A stretch of 64,000 nt of DNA from contig JAILZY010000001.1 in the NCBI GenBank assembly GCA_023512255.1, positions 57,647 to 121,646 on the forward strand. Reading direction: 5' to 3'. Made by a program: the position numbers and the translations under genes. The stretch is from a bacterium (GTDB taxonomy: Bacteria > SZUA-182 > DTGQ01). Below, piece by piece: positions 55,801-64,000 of this stretch; the stretch's first letter is position 1; each line of letters opens with the position of its first letter. Below the pieces are notes generated by a model. It had not been told where the DNA came from and searched no databases. It saw only the letters and a program-made list of their open reading frames with translations.

Positions 55801-56946
55801 TCAATTTCCGGCTACATCCAAATCAGCACCACCGGCCCCATCAGTTTGATTCGGATCTTGGCTGTATTCAGGAATAAAATTATCATTCCAATACATAGGC
55901 ATCCAATACTTGTCCGGATCCCTTCGGTTGATAAAAGAAGCTTTGATCGCCCGCTGGACCGGAGAGGCCTTCATGATAGCAGTTGAAATAATATAGTAAA
56001 AGGTAGGCGGGGGCTCATCCCGATAAAGGCCACCGTTTTGCTCTTTTGTTTTCTGGACCACCTCAGGCGATTCAGGGATTAGTCCAGGATATAGGCCAAT
56101 ATCATAAGCTACCTGAATAACCTCTGGACTGGCAGTATTAAGAATAAGAGCCCTTCTGGTTGAAGGTATATTTTCTAGCTCTGGATACACCCCAAAGTAT
56201 CGTTTAAAAGTGGCGACTATCTTCTTTTTTTTGGCGATTTCCTCTTCGCTATCACCCTTTTCGATCCGAAGCTGGCGGATCAAGCTCAGCTCATCTTCAT
56301 TATCAAACGGAGCATCCTTGCACCTATAGCCCTGATCATGCGATTCATACCAATCATCTTCCGCTCCAATCCCCGGCAGCTGATAGGTATGATCCTTATC
56401 CACCCAATCCATAATCGAAAAAGCAATCATACTCATCTCTTCAGTAAGAGGCTCTATACCACAATATTTTTCCAAAAATTTTTTGAGCGCATTTTCATTT
56501 TTGGCTAGATCATTTAAGCCAAGTTTATCCCCTGCTGCCCTAAAACCATATTTACATCTTCCACCAGCTAATTCAAAATCTCTGAACGTAGGAGCTGCCT
56601 TCGCCCCCCCATCTTCACTCTTGCCAAAGATCAACTCTCCGGTGTCAAGATCTCGATAATGAGGCGATAGGTCTCCACAGATAGCTAGCTCGTATCGACC
56701 AAGCTCTAGGCCAGCCCTGGCCAGATAATAAGCCTGGATTTCGTCGCCAAAATTCTTGCTAACCTCCACCTCCGTTCGAATAGAATGAGCAAATTCAAGG
56801 GCAATAAAACTCAAAAGGAGTAAAACCCATAAAACCATCATCAGGGCAACTCCCTCAGAAGATTTTCCCCATCTTTGATTTAAGGCTCCCATACTCTCCT
56901 TGTGGGAGACTCCGATACTATTCTCCCCCTTATGAGGGCTCCTCAT
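55801..56946 (-). CDS. gspK: Type II secretion minor pseudopilin GspK
   Basis: 381 aa. Prepilin-like N-terminus GKSSEGVALMMVLWVLLLLS (cleavage after Gly; Val at +1 and Leu/Met helix), then the large GspK insertion domain: LARAGLELGRYELAICGD, YGFRAAGDKLGLNDLAKNEN, MAFSIMDWVDKDHTYQLPG-type and STRRALILNTASPEVIQVAY, all typical. GspK caps the pseudopilus tip with GspI and GspJ. GGGGAG precedes ATG 56946 by 6 nt. It is separated from gspJ by an AT-rich gap of 247 bp. Confidence 0.93.
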   Translation of the reverse strand: MRSPHKGENSIGVSHKESMGALNQRWGKSSEGVALMMVLWVLLLLSFIALEFAHSIRTEVEVSKNFGDEIQAYYLARAGLELGRYELAICGDLSPHYRDLDTGELIFGKSEDGGAKAAPTFRDFELAGGRCKYGFRAAGDKLGLNDLAKNENALKKFLEKYCGIEPLTEEMSMIAFSIMDWVDKDHTYQLPGIGAEDDWYESHDQGYRCKDAPFDNEDELSLIRQLRIEKGDSEEEIAKKKKIVATFKRYFGVYPELENIPSTRRALILNTASPEVIQVAYDIGLYPGLIPESPEVVQKTKEQNGGLYRDEPPPTFYYIISTAIMKASPVQRAIKASFINRRDPDKYWMPMYWNDNFIPEYSQDPNQTDGAGGADLDVAGN

Positions 56947-57193
56947 ACTCTACTCCCCTTAATTGGGGAACTGGGTTTAACATCAGCAGAAAACACCCGC
57001 ACCACCCTTGTTCATTAGACTTTATCGTAAATATAACTAATTGAAAATAAATAACTTTTAAAAAACTAAGATTCAAACTAACTCTTTATATATCAATATC
57101 TTACTTAAAAATAAATTTTTATTGGAAATAAAAGTCTATAAATAACAATAAGTTATAAAAATAATTTCCGATTAAGTCTATTATTGCGCACAC

Positions 57194-58021
57194 TCATTGC
57201 CCAGAAGCTGAAGCTGCATTTACCCTCTGCTCGACAATTGGGATAGGAATTTGAAGCCGAATAACCATCTCCTGCGCCTCTTGCCTCCCCTGCCTTTCTT
57301 CACGATTCTCTTCCCCTTCTTTTAGCTTTCTCTGAATAGTTACCTCAATCTTTTCAGGCAGCTCCCTGAGATATCCTTCTCCGCTACGCACATCCTCCAG
57401 CAGATTCCAGTCATCATACCACTGAGGCTCGGCATCAAGCTCTCCCACCTCACCATAGGGCTTTTTTACTCCATAGTATCGGAAGGTAACGTCAACCACA
57501 TCAGGATAAAGAGAGTGCCGATAAGATCTTGGCTTAAGCTCATCTGCCTCTTCCTCCTCATCATCATGAAAAATATCCTGGCCAAGCCAGGGGCTTTCTT
57601 CCATCACCAGGCCAGGTTTATTCTCATCCTGGCTGAGATAGTAAGACACAAGCCGCAAACTCCCCTTCTTCAGCTTCCGATCAATACCTGAAGCCGTGGT
57701 AATAAAGGTTACTCTTTTAGCCTCACCCAAAAATACTACCGGCCAGTTTTGCTGATTTTGATCATATCTTTTTTCGCCAGAGGCATCAATCTCATACTTG
57801 CCTGGTTTACGTAATCCCAGACAGGATTTGATATCCTGAATTAGAATATCAAACACACAGCGCATCCGCTGCTGCTCGTCCAATCTCTTGGTGCCAGTCT
57901 CCCACGAGCTCGTTCCCAATCTGAATCCACCCATGGTCACGGCCATAATCATGGCTAGGATAGTCAGCGAGATCAAGATCTCAATAAGGGTAAACCCCTG
58001 CTGCTGCCGCTTCTGCTTCAT
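57194..58021 (-). CDS. gspJ: Type II secretion minor pseudopilin GspJ
   Basis: MKQKRQQQGFTLIEILISLT is an ideal prepilin leader (cleavage after Gly, Glu at +5), followed by ILAMIMAVTMGGFRLGTSSW. The rest contains beta-rich regions (VVFLGEAKRVTFITTASGID, RSYRHSLYPDVVDVTFRYYG). GspJ joins GspI and GspK at the pseudopilus tip. The frame extends to 58111 without a good ribosome-binding site, so I start at ATG 58021. The C-terminus is basic and Glu/Arg-rich (KLKEGEENREERQGRQ). Confidence 0.9.
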   Translation of the reverse strand: MKQKRQQQGFTLIEILISLTILAMIMAVTMGGFRLGTSSWETGTKRLDEQQRMRCVFDILIQDIKSCLGLRKPGKYEIDASGEKRYDQNQQNWPVVFLGEAKRVTFITTASGIDRKLKKGSLRLVSYYLSQDENKPGLVMEESPWLGQDIFHDDEEEEADELKPRSYRHSLYPDVVDVTFRYYGVKKPYGEVGELDAEPQWYDDWNLLEDVRSGEGYLRELPEKIEVTIQRKLKEGEENREERQGRQEAQEMVIRLQIPIPIVEQRVNAASASGQ

Positions 58022-58129
58022 TATTTCTTGCGCTCTTGTCTCTTTCTTTTCCTCTCTTTTCGTGCTCCTCAGTCCCTTCTTGCCAGCAGACACACCTGCT
58101 GCTAAGCACACAATGAGATGAGGCTTTTA

Positions 58130-58582
58130 TCAAGATGGCTTTCGATAAAACATCTTTAAGGTAGACAGCTCAACCTGCTTATCACGTTCGCCGCTCTTCC
58201 AGATGACCCGAACCGTGATCTTCTTCAGAAGAAATTTCTTATCCTCCCCAGACTTTTGCTTCTCCCACTCCTGCTCAAGCTCAGGGACGATATAATCTTC
58301 ATCCACGATCTCCCACCGATACCCCTGAAATAGGTCTTCTCCATCCTGTGCCCCAAACTCACCCTGATGCTCCAGGGCTTCGAAATCTTCCACATACAGA
58401 CAGCCCAAGACCTCATCCATCTTGGCTCTTGCCCCCATCACTGCTCGGCTATAGTCTGCCGATACCTTAACCGAACGCAACGAGCCGGAGAACAATTGAA
58501 ATAAAATAACCAGGCCGATGGCTAAAATCGCCACGGCGATCATCACTTCAAGCAGGGTAAAGCCTGCCGACTCCCTACTCAT
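58130..58582 (-). CDS. gspI: Type II secretion minor pseudopilin GspI
   Basis: 150 aa. SAGFTLLEVMIAVAILAIGL and VILFQLFSGSL form the prepilin helix. The soluble part includes ARAKMDEVLGCLYVEDFEAL and FQGYRWEIVDEDYIVPELEQ, then VRVIWKSGERDKQVELSTL. It overlaps the gspH stop by 8 bp, suggesting coupled translation. Length and layout are usual for GspI. Confidence 0.9.
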   Translation of the reverse strand: MSRESAGFTLLEVMIAVAILAIGLVILFQLFSGSLRSVKVSADYSRAVMGARAKMDEVLGCLYVEDFEALEHQGEFGAQDGEDLFQGYRWEIVDEDYIVPELEQEWEKQKSGEDKKFLLKKITVRVIWKSGERDKQVELSTLKMFYRKPS

Positions 58583-59279
58583 GGTCGGCTGCTCTCTGAA
58601 CCTTGACCCGACCAGTGATCGGATCGACTTCGATCTGAAACGCCAGCTTGGAGTTGTCTACCGCTAGGGTAATAGTTCCACCACTCGACTCACCCTTAGG
58701 ATAAAAGATAATCTCTCCCACCCAGGAGCCAAGATCAGACTGCTTGTCTTCATTCTTATTCTTACTTTCATCCTGAGCGAGAAGGTCTTCGCCTTCAGCC
58801 TCTTGCTGCTCCTGCTGATCTCTCTCTGGCTCCTGATACGATAGACTCACCTCTTTATTATCAAGCTTTGAGCATAAATTAACCCGCACTTGCCTCCTCT
58901 TGAGACCCTTTTCTGTCAGCTCAGAGTCTTTCCGTGGACTGGAGGTTGACTCTCCCTCAATCTGAGTAGGCTGATCAGGCTCATCTTCTAGTTTTCGAGC
59001 TAGGGTTTCATATACATACCCATGCTCGAAAAGACTCACCGCATACTCTGATTTTTTGGAGATAGCCATCTGCCTCGTATAGCGCAAAACAGCGGACAGC
59101 TCACGAGCCGCGGCGCGCAATTTCACATTTTCTAAAGACTTTCCTATCCGTGGAGCCGCCAGGGCTAAGGCTGCCCCCATAATGACGATTACGATCACCA
59201 GCTCAATGAGAGTGAAGCCCCCTTCGACAGCTAGGATAGCCTCTGTCCCCTTCTGAACTTTTCTGGCGATTTTCCACAT
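58575..59279 (-). CDS. gspH: Type II secretion minor pseudopilin GspH
   Basis: 234 aa with VEGGFTLIELVIVIVIMGAA as the prepilin motif, then LALAAPRIGKSLENVKLRAA and LSAVLRYTRQMAISKKSEYA, a GspH hallmark (RxxA helix and early strands). An unusual acidic, Glu/Gln-rich insertion (DQQEQQEAEGEDLLAQDESK) lies near residue 160. It ends in FQIEVDPITGRVKVQRA. It overlaps gspI by 8 bp and follows gspG by 39 bp. Confidence 0.88.
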   Translation of the reverse strand: MWKIARKVQKGTEAILAVEGGFTLIELVIVIVIMGAALALAAPRIGKSLENVKLRAAARELSAVLRYTRQMAISKKSEYAVSLFEHGYVYETLARKLEDEPDQPTQIEGESTSSPRKDSELTEKGLKRRQVRVNLCSKLDNKEVSLSYQEPERDQQEQQEAEGEDLLAQDESKNKNEDKQSDLGSWVGEIIFYPKGESSGGTITLAVDNSKLAFQIEVDPITGRVKVQRAADHE

Positions 59280-59318
59280 CTTGAGTTAATTTATTCTTTC
59301 TCTTTTAGCTCTTTTTGA

Positions 59319-59789
59319 CTACTCTCCCAGCTCTCGCACCGAACCAGAAGATGAGCCTCCTCCCCCTGTCTCACTCTCCTCCGATTCTTCGCAGATATCA
59401 TCCTCAGTTCCCTGTTGTCCATCGGGGCCCGCAGAGCAGGGTTGAGCATCCTCAGCCCGATAATAATAATCATTCCCCCAAGGGTCTTTGGGTAATTTTT
59501 TCATATACGGGCCATCCCACCGACCACTGCCCGCTCCCTCGGTGTCTTCTACCAGTGCGCTCAGGCTCTGAGGATAATGGCCGACATCCAGCCGATAAGT
59601 ATCAAGTGCGGTCTTAAACAGGGAGATTTGAGCCCGCGCTGCCTGAATCCGTGATTTTTCCACCTTGCCAAACATTCTCGGCCCAACCAGAGCAGCCAAA
59701 AGCCCAATGATAATCATAACAATAAGAAGCTCGATCAAGGTAAAACCTTCATGCCTTGATGCACTCAATATTTTCAGATACTTTTTCAT
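59319..59789 (-). CDS. gspG: Type II secretion major pseudopilin GspG
   Basis: HEGFTLIELLIVMIIIGLLA is the classic prepilin helix. RIQAARAQISLFKTALDTYR, LDVGHYPQSLSALVEDT and LPKDPWGNDYYY are the GspG-specific body with the calcium-site region. An acidic Glu/Gly/Ser tail (DDICEESEESETGGGGSSS) is an extra. The start ATG 59789 has GAGGGG 7 nt upstream; upstream in-frame codons to 59870 precede that RBS. It is the first of the pseudopilin genes after gspF. Confidence 0.93.
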   Translation of the reverse strand: MKKYLKILSASRHEGFTLIELLIVMIIIGLLAALVGPRMFGKVEKSRIQAARAQISLFKTALDTYRLDVGHYPQSLSALVEDTEGAGSGRWDGPYMKKLPKDPWGNDYYYRAEDAQPCSAGPDGQQGTEDDICEESEESETGGGGSSSGSVRELGE

Positions 59790-59954
59790 ACTTAAACCCC
59801 TCATGATAAGTTTTGAGTATTTTTTAGGGACCCTTCGACCGAGAGTGGATATTATAGGATATTCACACAACCGGAAGCTGCTCTATTTAGTCTTTATTTA
59901 AGTCTTTATTTATGCCTTACTTATGCCTTCCCCTACAATCGGGATCTTATTACC

Positions 59955-61178
59955 CTACAGCGGGATCTCATTAATACTAAAGATAGCCATCAACATAGAA
60001 ATAACAATAAAACCAACAATTAGACCCATGACCAAGATCATGGCTGGCTCCAGCATCGCTACCATTCGCTTGATAGTGGTGCGCGTCTGCCGATCATAGG
60101 CATCGGCCACTTTAAAAAGCATAGCTTCCAGTTGCCCGGTCTCCTCACCAACATCAATCATATGAATAGCCATAGGAGGAAACAGTCGAGATTGTAGCAG
60201 CGGCCCGGATATCTTTTCTCCTTCCTTAATTCTTCCCTGAATCTCCTTAATAGCCTTGGCCAAAACGGAATTGCCTACGATATCCTTGACAATGGCCAAA
60301 GATTGAAGTATTGGCACACCGCTTTGGACCAAGGTCCCAAGGGTTCTACTAAATCTTGAAACCTCGATTTTCTGAGTTAAATTTCCTAGAATCGGAAGCC
60401 GCAGCTTGAGCAAATCCCAATGCCACCTGCCACTATCCGTCCTTAGGTATTGCCTGACCAGCAAAAACAGCATCACTATAACCCCAACGATCAACCACCA
60501 ATAGGTAATGATCAGGTTGCTGAATCCTAAAAGCAGCCTGGTAGGCAGAGGGAGGGTCTGTCCCATATCAGCAAAGATCTGAGTAAATTTCGGAACTACA
60601 AAGGTCAAAAGCACCACTACTGCCCCTCCACCGACAAGGGTCAAAAGCAGGGGATAAATTAAAGCTGAGGTAACACTTTCCTTGAATTCCTGAGAACTTT
60701 CCAGAAATTCGGCTAGTCTACTCAAGACATTTTCCAGAACGCCGCCCGATTCCCCAGCCTTGACCATGCTGATATAGAGCTTGGAAAAAACCCTTGGATG
60801 CCGGGCTAGAGCATCAGCAAAATGACTTCCACCATGAACGTTTTTCTGAACATCAGCTATGATCCGGCTAAGTTTCTTATTTTCCGTCAGCTCAGTCAGT
60901 ATGGTCAGGCTTCTGTCCAGTGGTACTCCTGAGGAAGTTAACGTGGCTAATTCACTGGTGAAAACCAGAACATCCCTTTTTTTAATCCTCTGACCGAAAG
61001 AAAAAGAAAATGTGTTTTTCTCAGCCGAAGCAGATAACTTTCCCTTCTCTTCAACCCTGATAGGGAAATAGTTTGCCTCATGCAGCCGGCTAATTACCGC
61101 CTTCTTGTCTTTGGCCTCAATAGTGCCGGTAACCAGTTTGCCAAGTCTATCCGTTGCTTTATAGGTAAAAACCGCCAT
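59955..61178 (-). CDS. gspF: Type II secretion inner-membrane platform protein GspF
   Basis: 407 aa. An N-terminal segment (VFTYKATDRLGKLVTGTIEA) and a short cytoplasmic domain precede the first T2SSF domain (FTSELATLTSSGVPLDRSLT, ESGGVLENVLSRLAEFL), then membrane helices (LLTLVGGGAVVVLLTFVVPK, WWLIVGVIVMLFLLV) and a second T2SSF domain (FSRTLGTLVQSGVPILQSLA, VGEETGQLEAMLFKVADAYD). It anchors the GspE ATPase. The gspE stop is about 53 bp upstream. The gap to gspG holds a 12-bp tandem duplication. Confidence 0.95.
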   Translation of the reverse strand: MAVFTYKATDRLGKLVTGTIEAKDKKAVISRLHEANYFPIRVEEKGKLSASAEKNTFSFSFGQRIKKRDVLVFTSELATLTSSGVPLDRSLTILTELTENKKLSRIIADVQKNVHGGSHFADALARHPRVFSKLYISMVKAGESGGVLENVLSRLAEFLESSQEFKESVTSALIYPLLLTLVGGGAVVVLLTFVVPKFTQIFADMGQTLPLPTRLLLGFSNLIITYWWLIVGVIVMLFLLVRQYLRTDSGRWHWDLLKLRLPILGNLTQKIEVSRFSRTLGTLVQSGVPILQSLAIVKDIVGNSVLAKAIKEIQGRIKEGEKISGPLLQSRLFPPMAIHMIDVGEETGQLEAMLFKVADAYDRQTRTTIKRMVAMLEPAMILVMGLIVGFIVISMLMAIFSINEIPL

Positions 61179-61231
61179 GAAAAACCTTATATCCCCATCC
61201 AGAATCTGAATATCAAAGGGTACATGTTCTC

Positions 61232-62962
61232 CTACATCCCGATAGCGTCCAGAATCTCAGCCTCATCCTCTTTGGTAACCCGCAGCACCTCTTCGATGGT
61301 GGTAATGCCCTTCTTTACCTTTTCCCAGCCATCTTCGCGCAAGGTTTTAAGTCCACCCTGAATAGCCTTTTGACGAATAATATTGGCCCCAGTCTTCTCA
61401 ACAATCAGTCGTCGAATCGTCTCATTGATAAGGAGCAATTCATAGATTCCGGTTCTCCCTCGATAGCCAGTATTCTTGCATTCCTCGCATCCTCGACCGC
61501 GATAGACAATCGAGCTTTCCTTTGGCGACAGATTCATGCTCGCCAAAACCTTTTTATCCGGAATCACCGCTTGCTTGCACCGCTTGCAAATAGTGCGAAC
61601 CAGCCTCTGGGCCAAAACTCCCTCCAGGCAGGAAGCCACTAGGTAGCCCTCAACCCCCATATCCAAAAGCCGGGTAACCGCTCCGCAAGAATCGTTGGTG
61701 TGCAGGGTGGAAAATACCAAATGCCCGGTCAGAGCGGATTGGATAGCGATTTCTGCGGTCTCAAGGTCTCGGATTTCACCAATCATCATGATATCCGGAT
61801 CCTGGCGGACAATCGAGCGCAATCCACTAGCAAAGGTCAAACCGATCTTCGGATTCACCTGAATCTGATTCACCCCGCTCAATTGATACTCTACCGGGTC
61901 CTCAACAGTGATGATTTTTTTATCCGGGGAATTGATTTTCTCTAAGGCCGCATACAGGGTCGTGGTCTTGCCGCTTCCCGTAGGTCCAGTAACCAGGATG
62001 ATCCCGTGAGGCTTGCGAATCAAAGCCTCAAACTGAGCAAGCTTATCCTCTGGAAAGCCAAGCTCCTCCAAGGTCAGCAAGATACTGCTGCGGTCAAGAA
62101 TTCGCATGACCACACTCTCTCCATATAGAGTAGGAACAGTAGACACCCGAAGGTCAATCTTTTTGCCAGCAACCCTAAGCCTGACCCGGCCATCCTGCGG
62201 CAGCCGCCGCTCGGCAATGTTCAAATTAGCCATAATCTTTATTCGGGAGGTAATGGCCGCCTGAAGCCTCTTGGGAGGAGATTCGATATCGTGCAAGATA
62301 CCGTCGATTCTGAGCCGAACCAGGAGCTTGTCTTCAAAGGGCTCAATATGGATATCACTGGCTCCGTCATCAATCCCCCTGGTAATAATCAGATTGACCA
62401 GCTTGATGATCGGGGCCTCGGAAGCCATATCCCGCAATTGATTGATATCTTCATCCTCGGTGGCGCTAACCAGCTGCATTTCATCTTCGTTCATATCCCC
62501 AATGATCCGCTCCATAGTCGTGGCCCCACCGCCATACTGCCGATCAATAGCGGCCAGGATATCGCTTTCTTTGGAAACATAGAGTTTCAATTTGCAGCCG
62601 GCAAAAAGGCTAATCTCATCAATGGTGGAAAAGTCCAAAGGGGCAGAGGTAGCTATAGATAGAACACTATCTTTCATCTCCAAGGGGAAGAATTTGTACT
62701 GCTTCATGAACTGCGGAGAAAAATCAATGCCCAAAAACGGCGTCTCTGGATATTCCGAAGCAGACAAAAAGGGCAATCCCAGATATTCGCTCAAAGCCCT
62801 ATAGACATTTTCTTCGGAAACAAGGCCAAGGTCCATTAAAATCTTCTCAAGAGGCTGTCCGGTGTTTTTCTGCTCTGCAAGGGCTCTGTCGAGATCTTCT
62901 TGGTCAATCAACTTTTGATTTAACAGCAGCTCACAAATTCTCTTATTATTATAACTAATCAT
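61232..62962 (-). CDS. gspE: Type II secretion ATPase GspE
   Basis: Powers pseudopilus assembly. The 576 aa show the N1 domain (YRALSEYLGLPFLSASEYPE), linker, N2/ATPase with Walker A TGPTGSGKTTTLYAALEKI (near residue 328), Asp box ITVEDPVEYQLSGVNQIQV, Walker B DIMMIGEIRDLETAEIAIQS, His box STLHTNDSCGAVTRLLDM and a four-Cys zinc element (CKRCKQAV and CEECKNTGYRGRTGIYELL). Complete and typical. It is the first gene of the gsp operon, directly behind a strong promoter at 63024-63052. Confidence 0.96.
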   Translation of the reverse strand: MISYNNKRICELLLNQKLIDQEDLDRALAEQKNTGQPLEKILMDLGLVSEENVYRALSEYLGLPFLSASEYPETPFLGIDFSPQFMKQYKFFPLEMKDSVLSIATSAPLDFSTIDEISLFAGCKLKLYVSKESDILAAIDRQYGGGATTMERIIGDMNEDEMQLVSATEDEDINQLRDMASEAPIIKLVNLIITRGIDDGASDIHIEPFEDKLLVRLRIDGILHDIESPPKRLQAAITSRIKIMANLNIAERRLPQDGRVRLRVAGKKIDLRVSTVPTLYGESVVMRILDRSSILLTLEELGFPEDKLAQFEALIRKPHGIILVTGPTGSGKTTTLYAALEKINSPDKKIITVEDPVEYQLSGVNQIQVNPKIGLTFASGLRSIVRQDPDIMMIGEIRDLETAEIAIQSALTGHLVFSTLHTNDSCGAVTRLLDMGVEGYLVASCLEGVLAQRLVRTICKRCKQAVIPDKKVLASMNLSPKESSIVYRGRGCEECKNTGYRGRTGIYELLLINETIRRLIVEKTGANIIRQKAIQGGLKTLREDGWEKVKKGITTIEEVLRVTKEDEAEILDAIGM

Positions 62963-63023
62963 GAAACCTCAAGAGGCTAACTAAATGGAAACAAAACATA
63001 TTGATTTTCAAAATAATGTTTAC

Positions 63024-63052
63024 AGTATATCTAATCTGAAATCCTAAGTCAA
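63024..63052 (-). promoter_or_regulatory. Sigma70-type promoter of the gsp operon
   Basis: On the minus strand, TTGACT (63052-63047), a 17-bp spacer and TATACT (63029-63024). Both boxes match the consensus well and the spacing is ideal. Transcription would start near 63017, leaving a leader of about 55 nt before gspE. Confidence 0.75.
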
Positions 63053-63231
63053 CAATCACCTGTCCATATTTCCAACTTCTAACTTTGCTCTTTCTGTTGA
63101 AGGTAAAATACCAATTTATGGAGAAATAATCAATGAAATTATTCATTCGGACCCGCACAATCTACCCAATGAGAAACACATGAGAAGAAACACAGTATGT
63201 GGATGTTACCTCAATCTTTCCATCTCCAAGT

Positions 63232-63468
63232 GGTATTTTCGCTCGCTCTTATATATCAGACACCATAAACCCTATATCAGAACAACCATAAACCCTCGAA
63301 GGGGCTTAGCTCTTATTTAGGGGGTTGTGTCTCTCAATGGTAGCTAATAAATAAGAACGTTTTCGCTAACAAAGTGCACAAGCTGGGGACAGGCACAAGG
63401 TCTGCCCCTGCAATTGATAGCGTAATTGATCCGCTTCGCACTTGTGTTACGCACTTGGCGAAAGAACC
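63232..63468. mobile_element. MITE-like element, family B, copy 7, split by family-A copy 4
   Basis: The left end GGTATTTTCGCT (63232-63243) is separated from the rest, CTAACAAAGTGCACAAGC to CTTGGCGAAAGAACC (63364-63468), by family-A copy 4. Removing A4 and one of the two TTTTCGCT octamers restores a normal B element of about 113 bp. Confidence 0.85.
63244..63359. mobile_element. MITE-like element, family A, copy 4 (nested in a family-B element)
   Basis: 116 bp from CGCTCTTATATATC to ATAAATAAGAACG. Both flanks are TTTTCGCT (63236-63243, 63360-63367), an exact 8-bp target duplication made inside the left end of family-B copy 7. So this A insertion is younger than that B copy. Confidence 0.9.
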
Positions 63469-63691
63469 ACTAAGCCATCAAGAGCAAGAAAAAGAATAGT
63501 GTAATAATCCCAGATGTTCCCCATGTTTAAATTAGGAGGAGGAGATAAGCCGCAGGGTAAGGGTATTGAGGTAAAAGATAATAGTATCCCCTTTGTCTCC
63601 CTGGAGCTGTTTAACCTTAATTCAATTCTCTTACCTTTGTCAGAAAGTGTTAGCCATAAGCATTATCCCTTATTTCTCCTGTCTTTTGGAT

Positions 63692-64000
63692 TCAGCTACT
63701 ATCCAGGCAGATCAGTTGATCGGCGCCATAGACAATGGTCATAGATCTTTGAATAAGTTGAGAGATCCATTTGTAGGTAACTTTTCTTATTGTTTTGATA
63801 ATACCTTCTTCTCTGAGCTGGGTTTTTAATATCTCAAACAGGTTAAACCCTATAAACAGGATCAGGGTCATAGCCTCCCAGCCATGTTCATCATTGATAA
63901 AGGCATGTTTGAGGGCAAACTGCTCATTGCCTTTCTTAAAGGCATTATTCTCTACCCTCCAGCGAAGCTGACCGATTTGCTTCATCTCTAGCCCAGTTAA
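63692..64000 (-). mobile_element. DDE-type transposase, C-terminal part running off the right edge
   Basis: The minus strand reads LTGLEMKQIGQLRWRVENNA then FALKHAFINDEHGWEAMTLI and LFIGFNLFEILKTQLREEG. The frame is open to base 64000, so ATG 63985 is not the real start; RWRVENNAF matches the Arg-x-x-x-E-N helix of IS4-like DDE transposases (the final catalytic Glu). The stop is at 63692. Exact IS family cannot be told from 103 residues. Nothing links it to families A and B. Confidence 0.75.

Larger units (their letters stand above)
62963..63691. other. Intergenic region upstream of the gsp operon, with nested elements
   Basis: 729 bp. Nearest the operon is the gsp promoter. Beyond it lies a family-B element split by a family-A element (63232-63468), then about 220 bp of unassigned sequence up to the transposase fragment. 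No protein-coding gene is supported; a 76-codon plus-strand frame at 63514 has no family resemblance. Confidence 0.6.

Noticed and set aside
63514-63744. 76-codon plus-strand frame near the right edge
   Set aside because: GGAGGAGGAG is inside rather than before it, its sequence resembles no protein, and it overlaps the transposase fragment on the other strand.

Overview
This window comes from a Gram-negative bacterium of moderate GC. The evidence is a complete type II secretion system, a complete Tad (Flp) pilus locus with an outer-membrane secretin, several lipoproteins, and an exported beta-barrel protein ending in Phe. The block ispE-spoVG-tRNA-Gln-prs-rplY-pth, a single-chain large PurL, a K+-type membrane pyrophosphatase and a T2SS operon with gspC and gspD last resemble Desulfobacterota (former Deltaproteobacteria), Nitrospirota and some candidate phyla. 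I cannot place it more precisely by eye. No rRNA, CRISPR array or phage is visible; one tRNA is.

Layout. 0-11.4 kb holds an exported Fe/Mn superoxide dismutase, a phosphoribosyltransferase-fold protein, a gamma-glutamylcyclotransferase-like protein, a small lipoprotein, purL, a secreted Gly/Tyr/Leu repeat protein, an outer-membrane barrel and an Ig-like-domain lipoprotein. 11.4-24.5 kb (minus strand) is the Tad locus in the order flp, flp, cpaA, cpaB, cpaC, lipoprotein, tadE, tadG, cpaE, cpaF, tadB, tadC, tadD. 24.5-25.7 kb is a long repeat-rich intergenic stretch. 25.7-29.6 kb carries ogt, dtd, an MBL hydrolase, xerD and cobT. 29.8-40.6 kb is housekeeping: CNNM/CorC protein, hppA, pth, rplY, prs, tRNA-Gln, spoVG, ispE, two uncharacterised genes and fumC. 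40.8-42.5 kb is an AT-rich three-gene cassette of unknown function (TIGR04255-type protein, a partner overlapping it by 4 bp, and a third gene broken in a C7 run). 42.5-49.8 kb has an MFS exporter, a phospholipase C-like protein, a GNAT/M20 pair and ligA. 49.9-63.0 kb is one T2SS operon (gspE-F-G-H-I-J-K-L-M-C-D) with a clear sigma70-type promoter. The right edge cuts through a transposase gene.

Most notable. (1) cpaB is split by a -1 frameshift exactly at two in-frame slippery heptamers, A_AAA_AAG and G_AAA_AAG, with an AGGGGG Shine-Dalgarno-like stretch 9 nt before the second: a candidate programmed frameshift, or a one-base error. (2) Two families of about 110-120 bp non-coding inverted-repeat elements are scattered through the intergenic DNA. 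Family A has four copies, all with perfect 8-bp target duplications; family B has seven copies. One A copy sits inside a B copy. (3) Exact two-copy tandem microduplications of 11-36 bp recur at gene junctions throughout the window, often duplicating the ribosome-binding site. (4) The three-gene cassette at 40.8-42.5 kb is the best candidate for an undescribed system.
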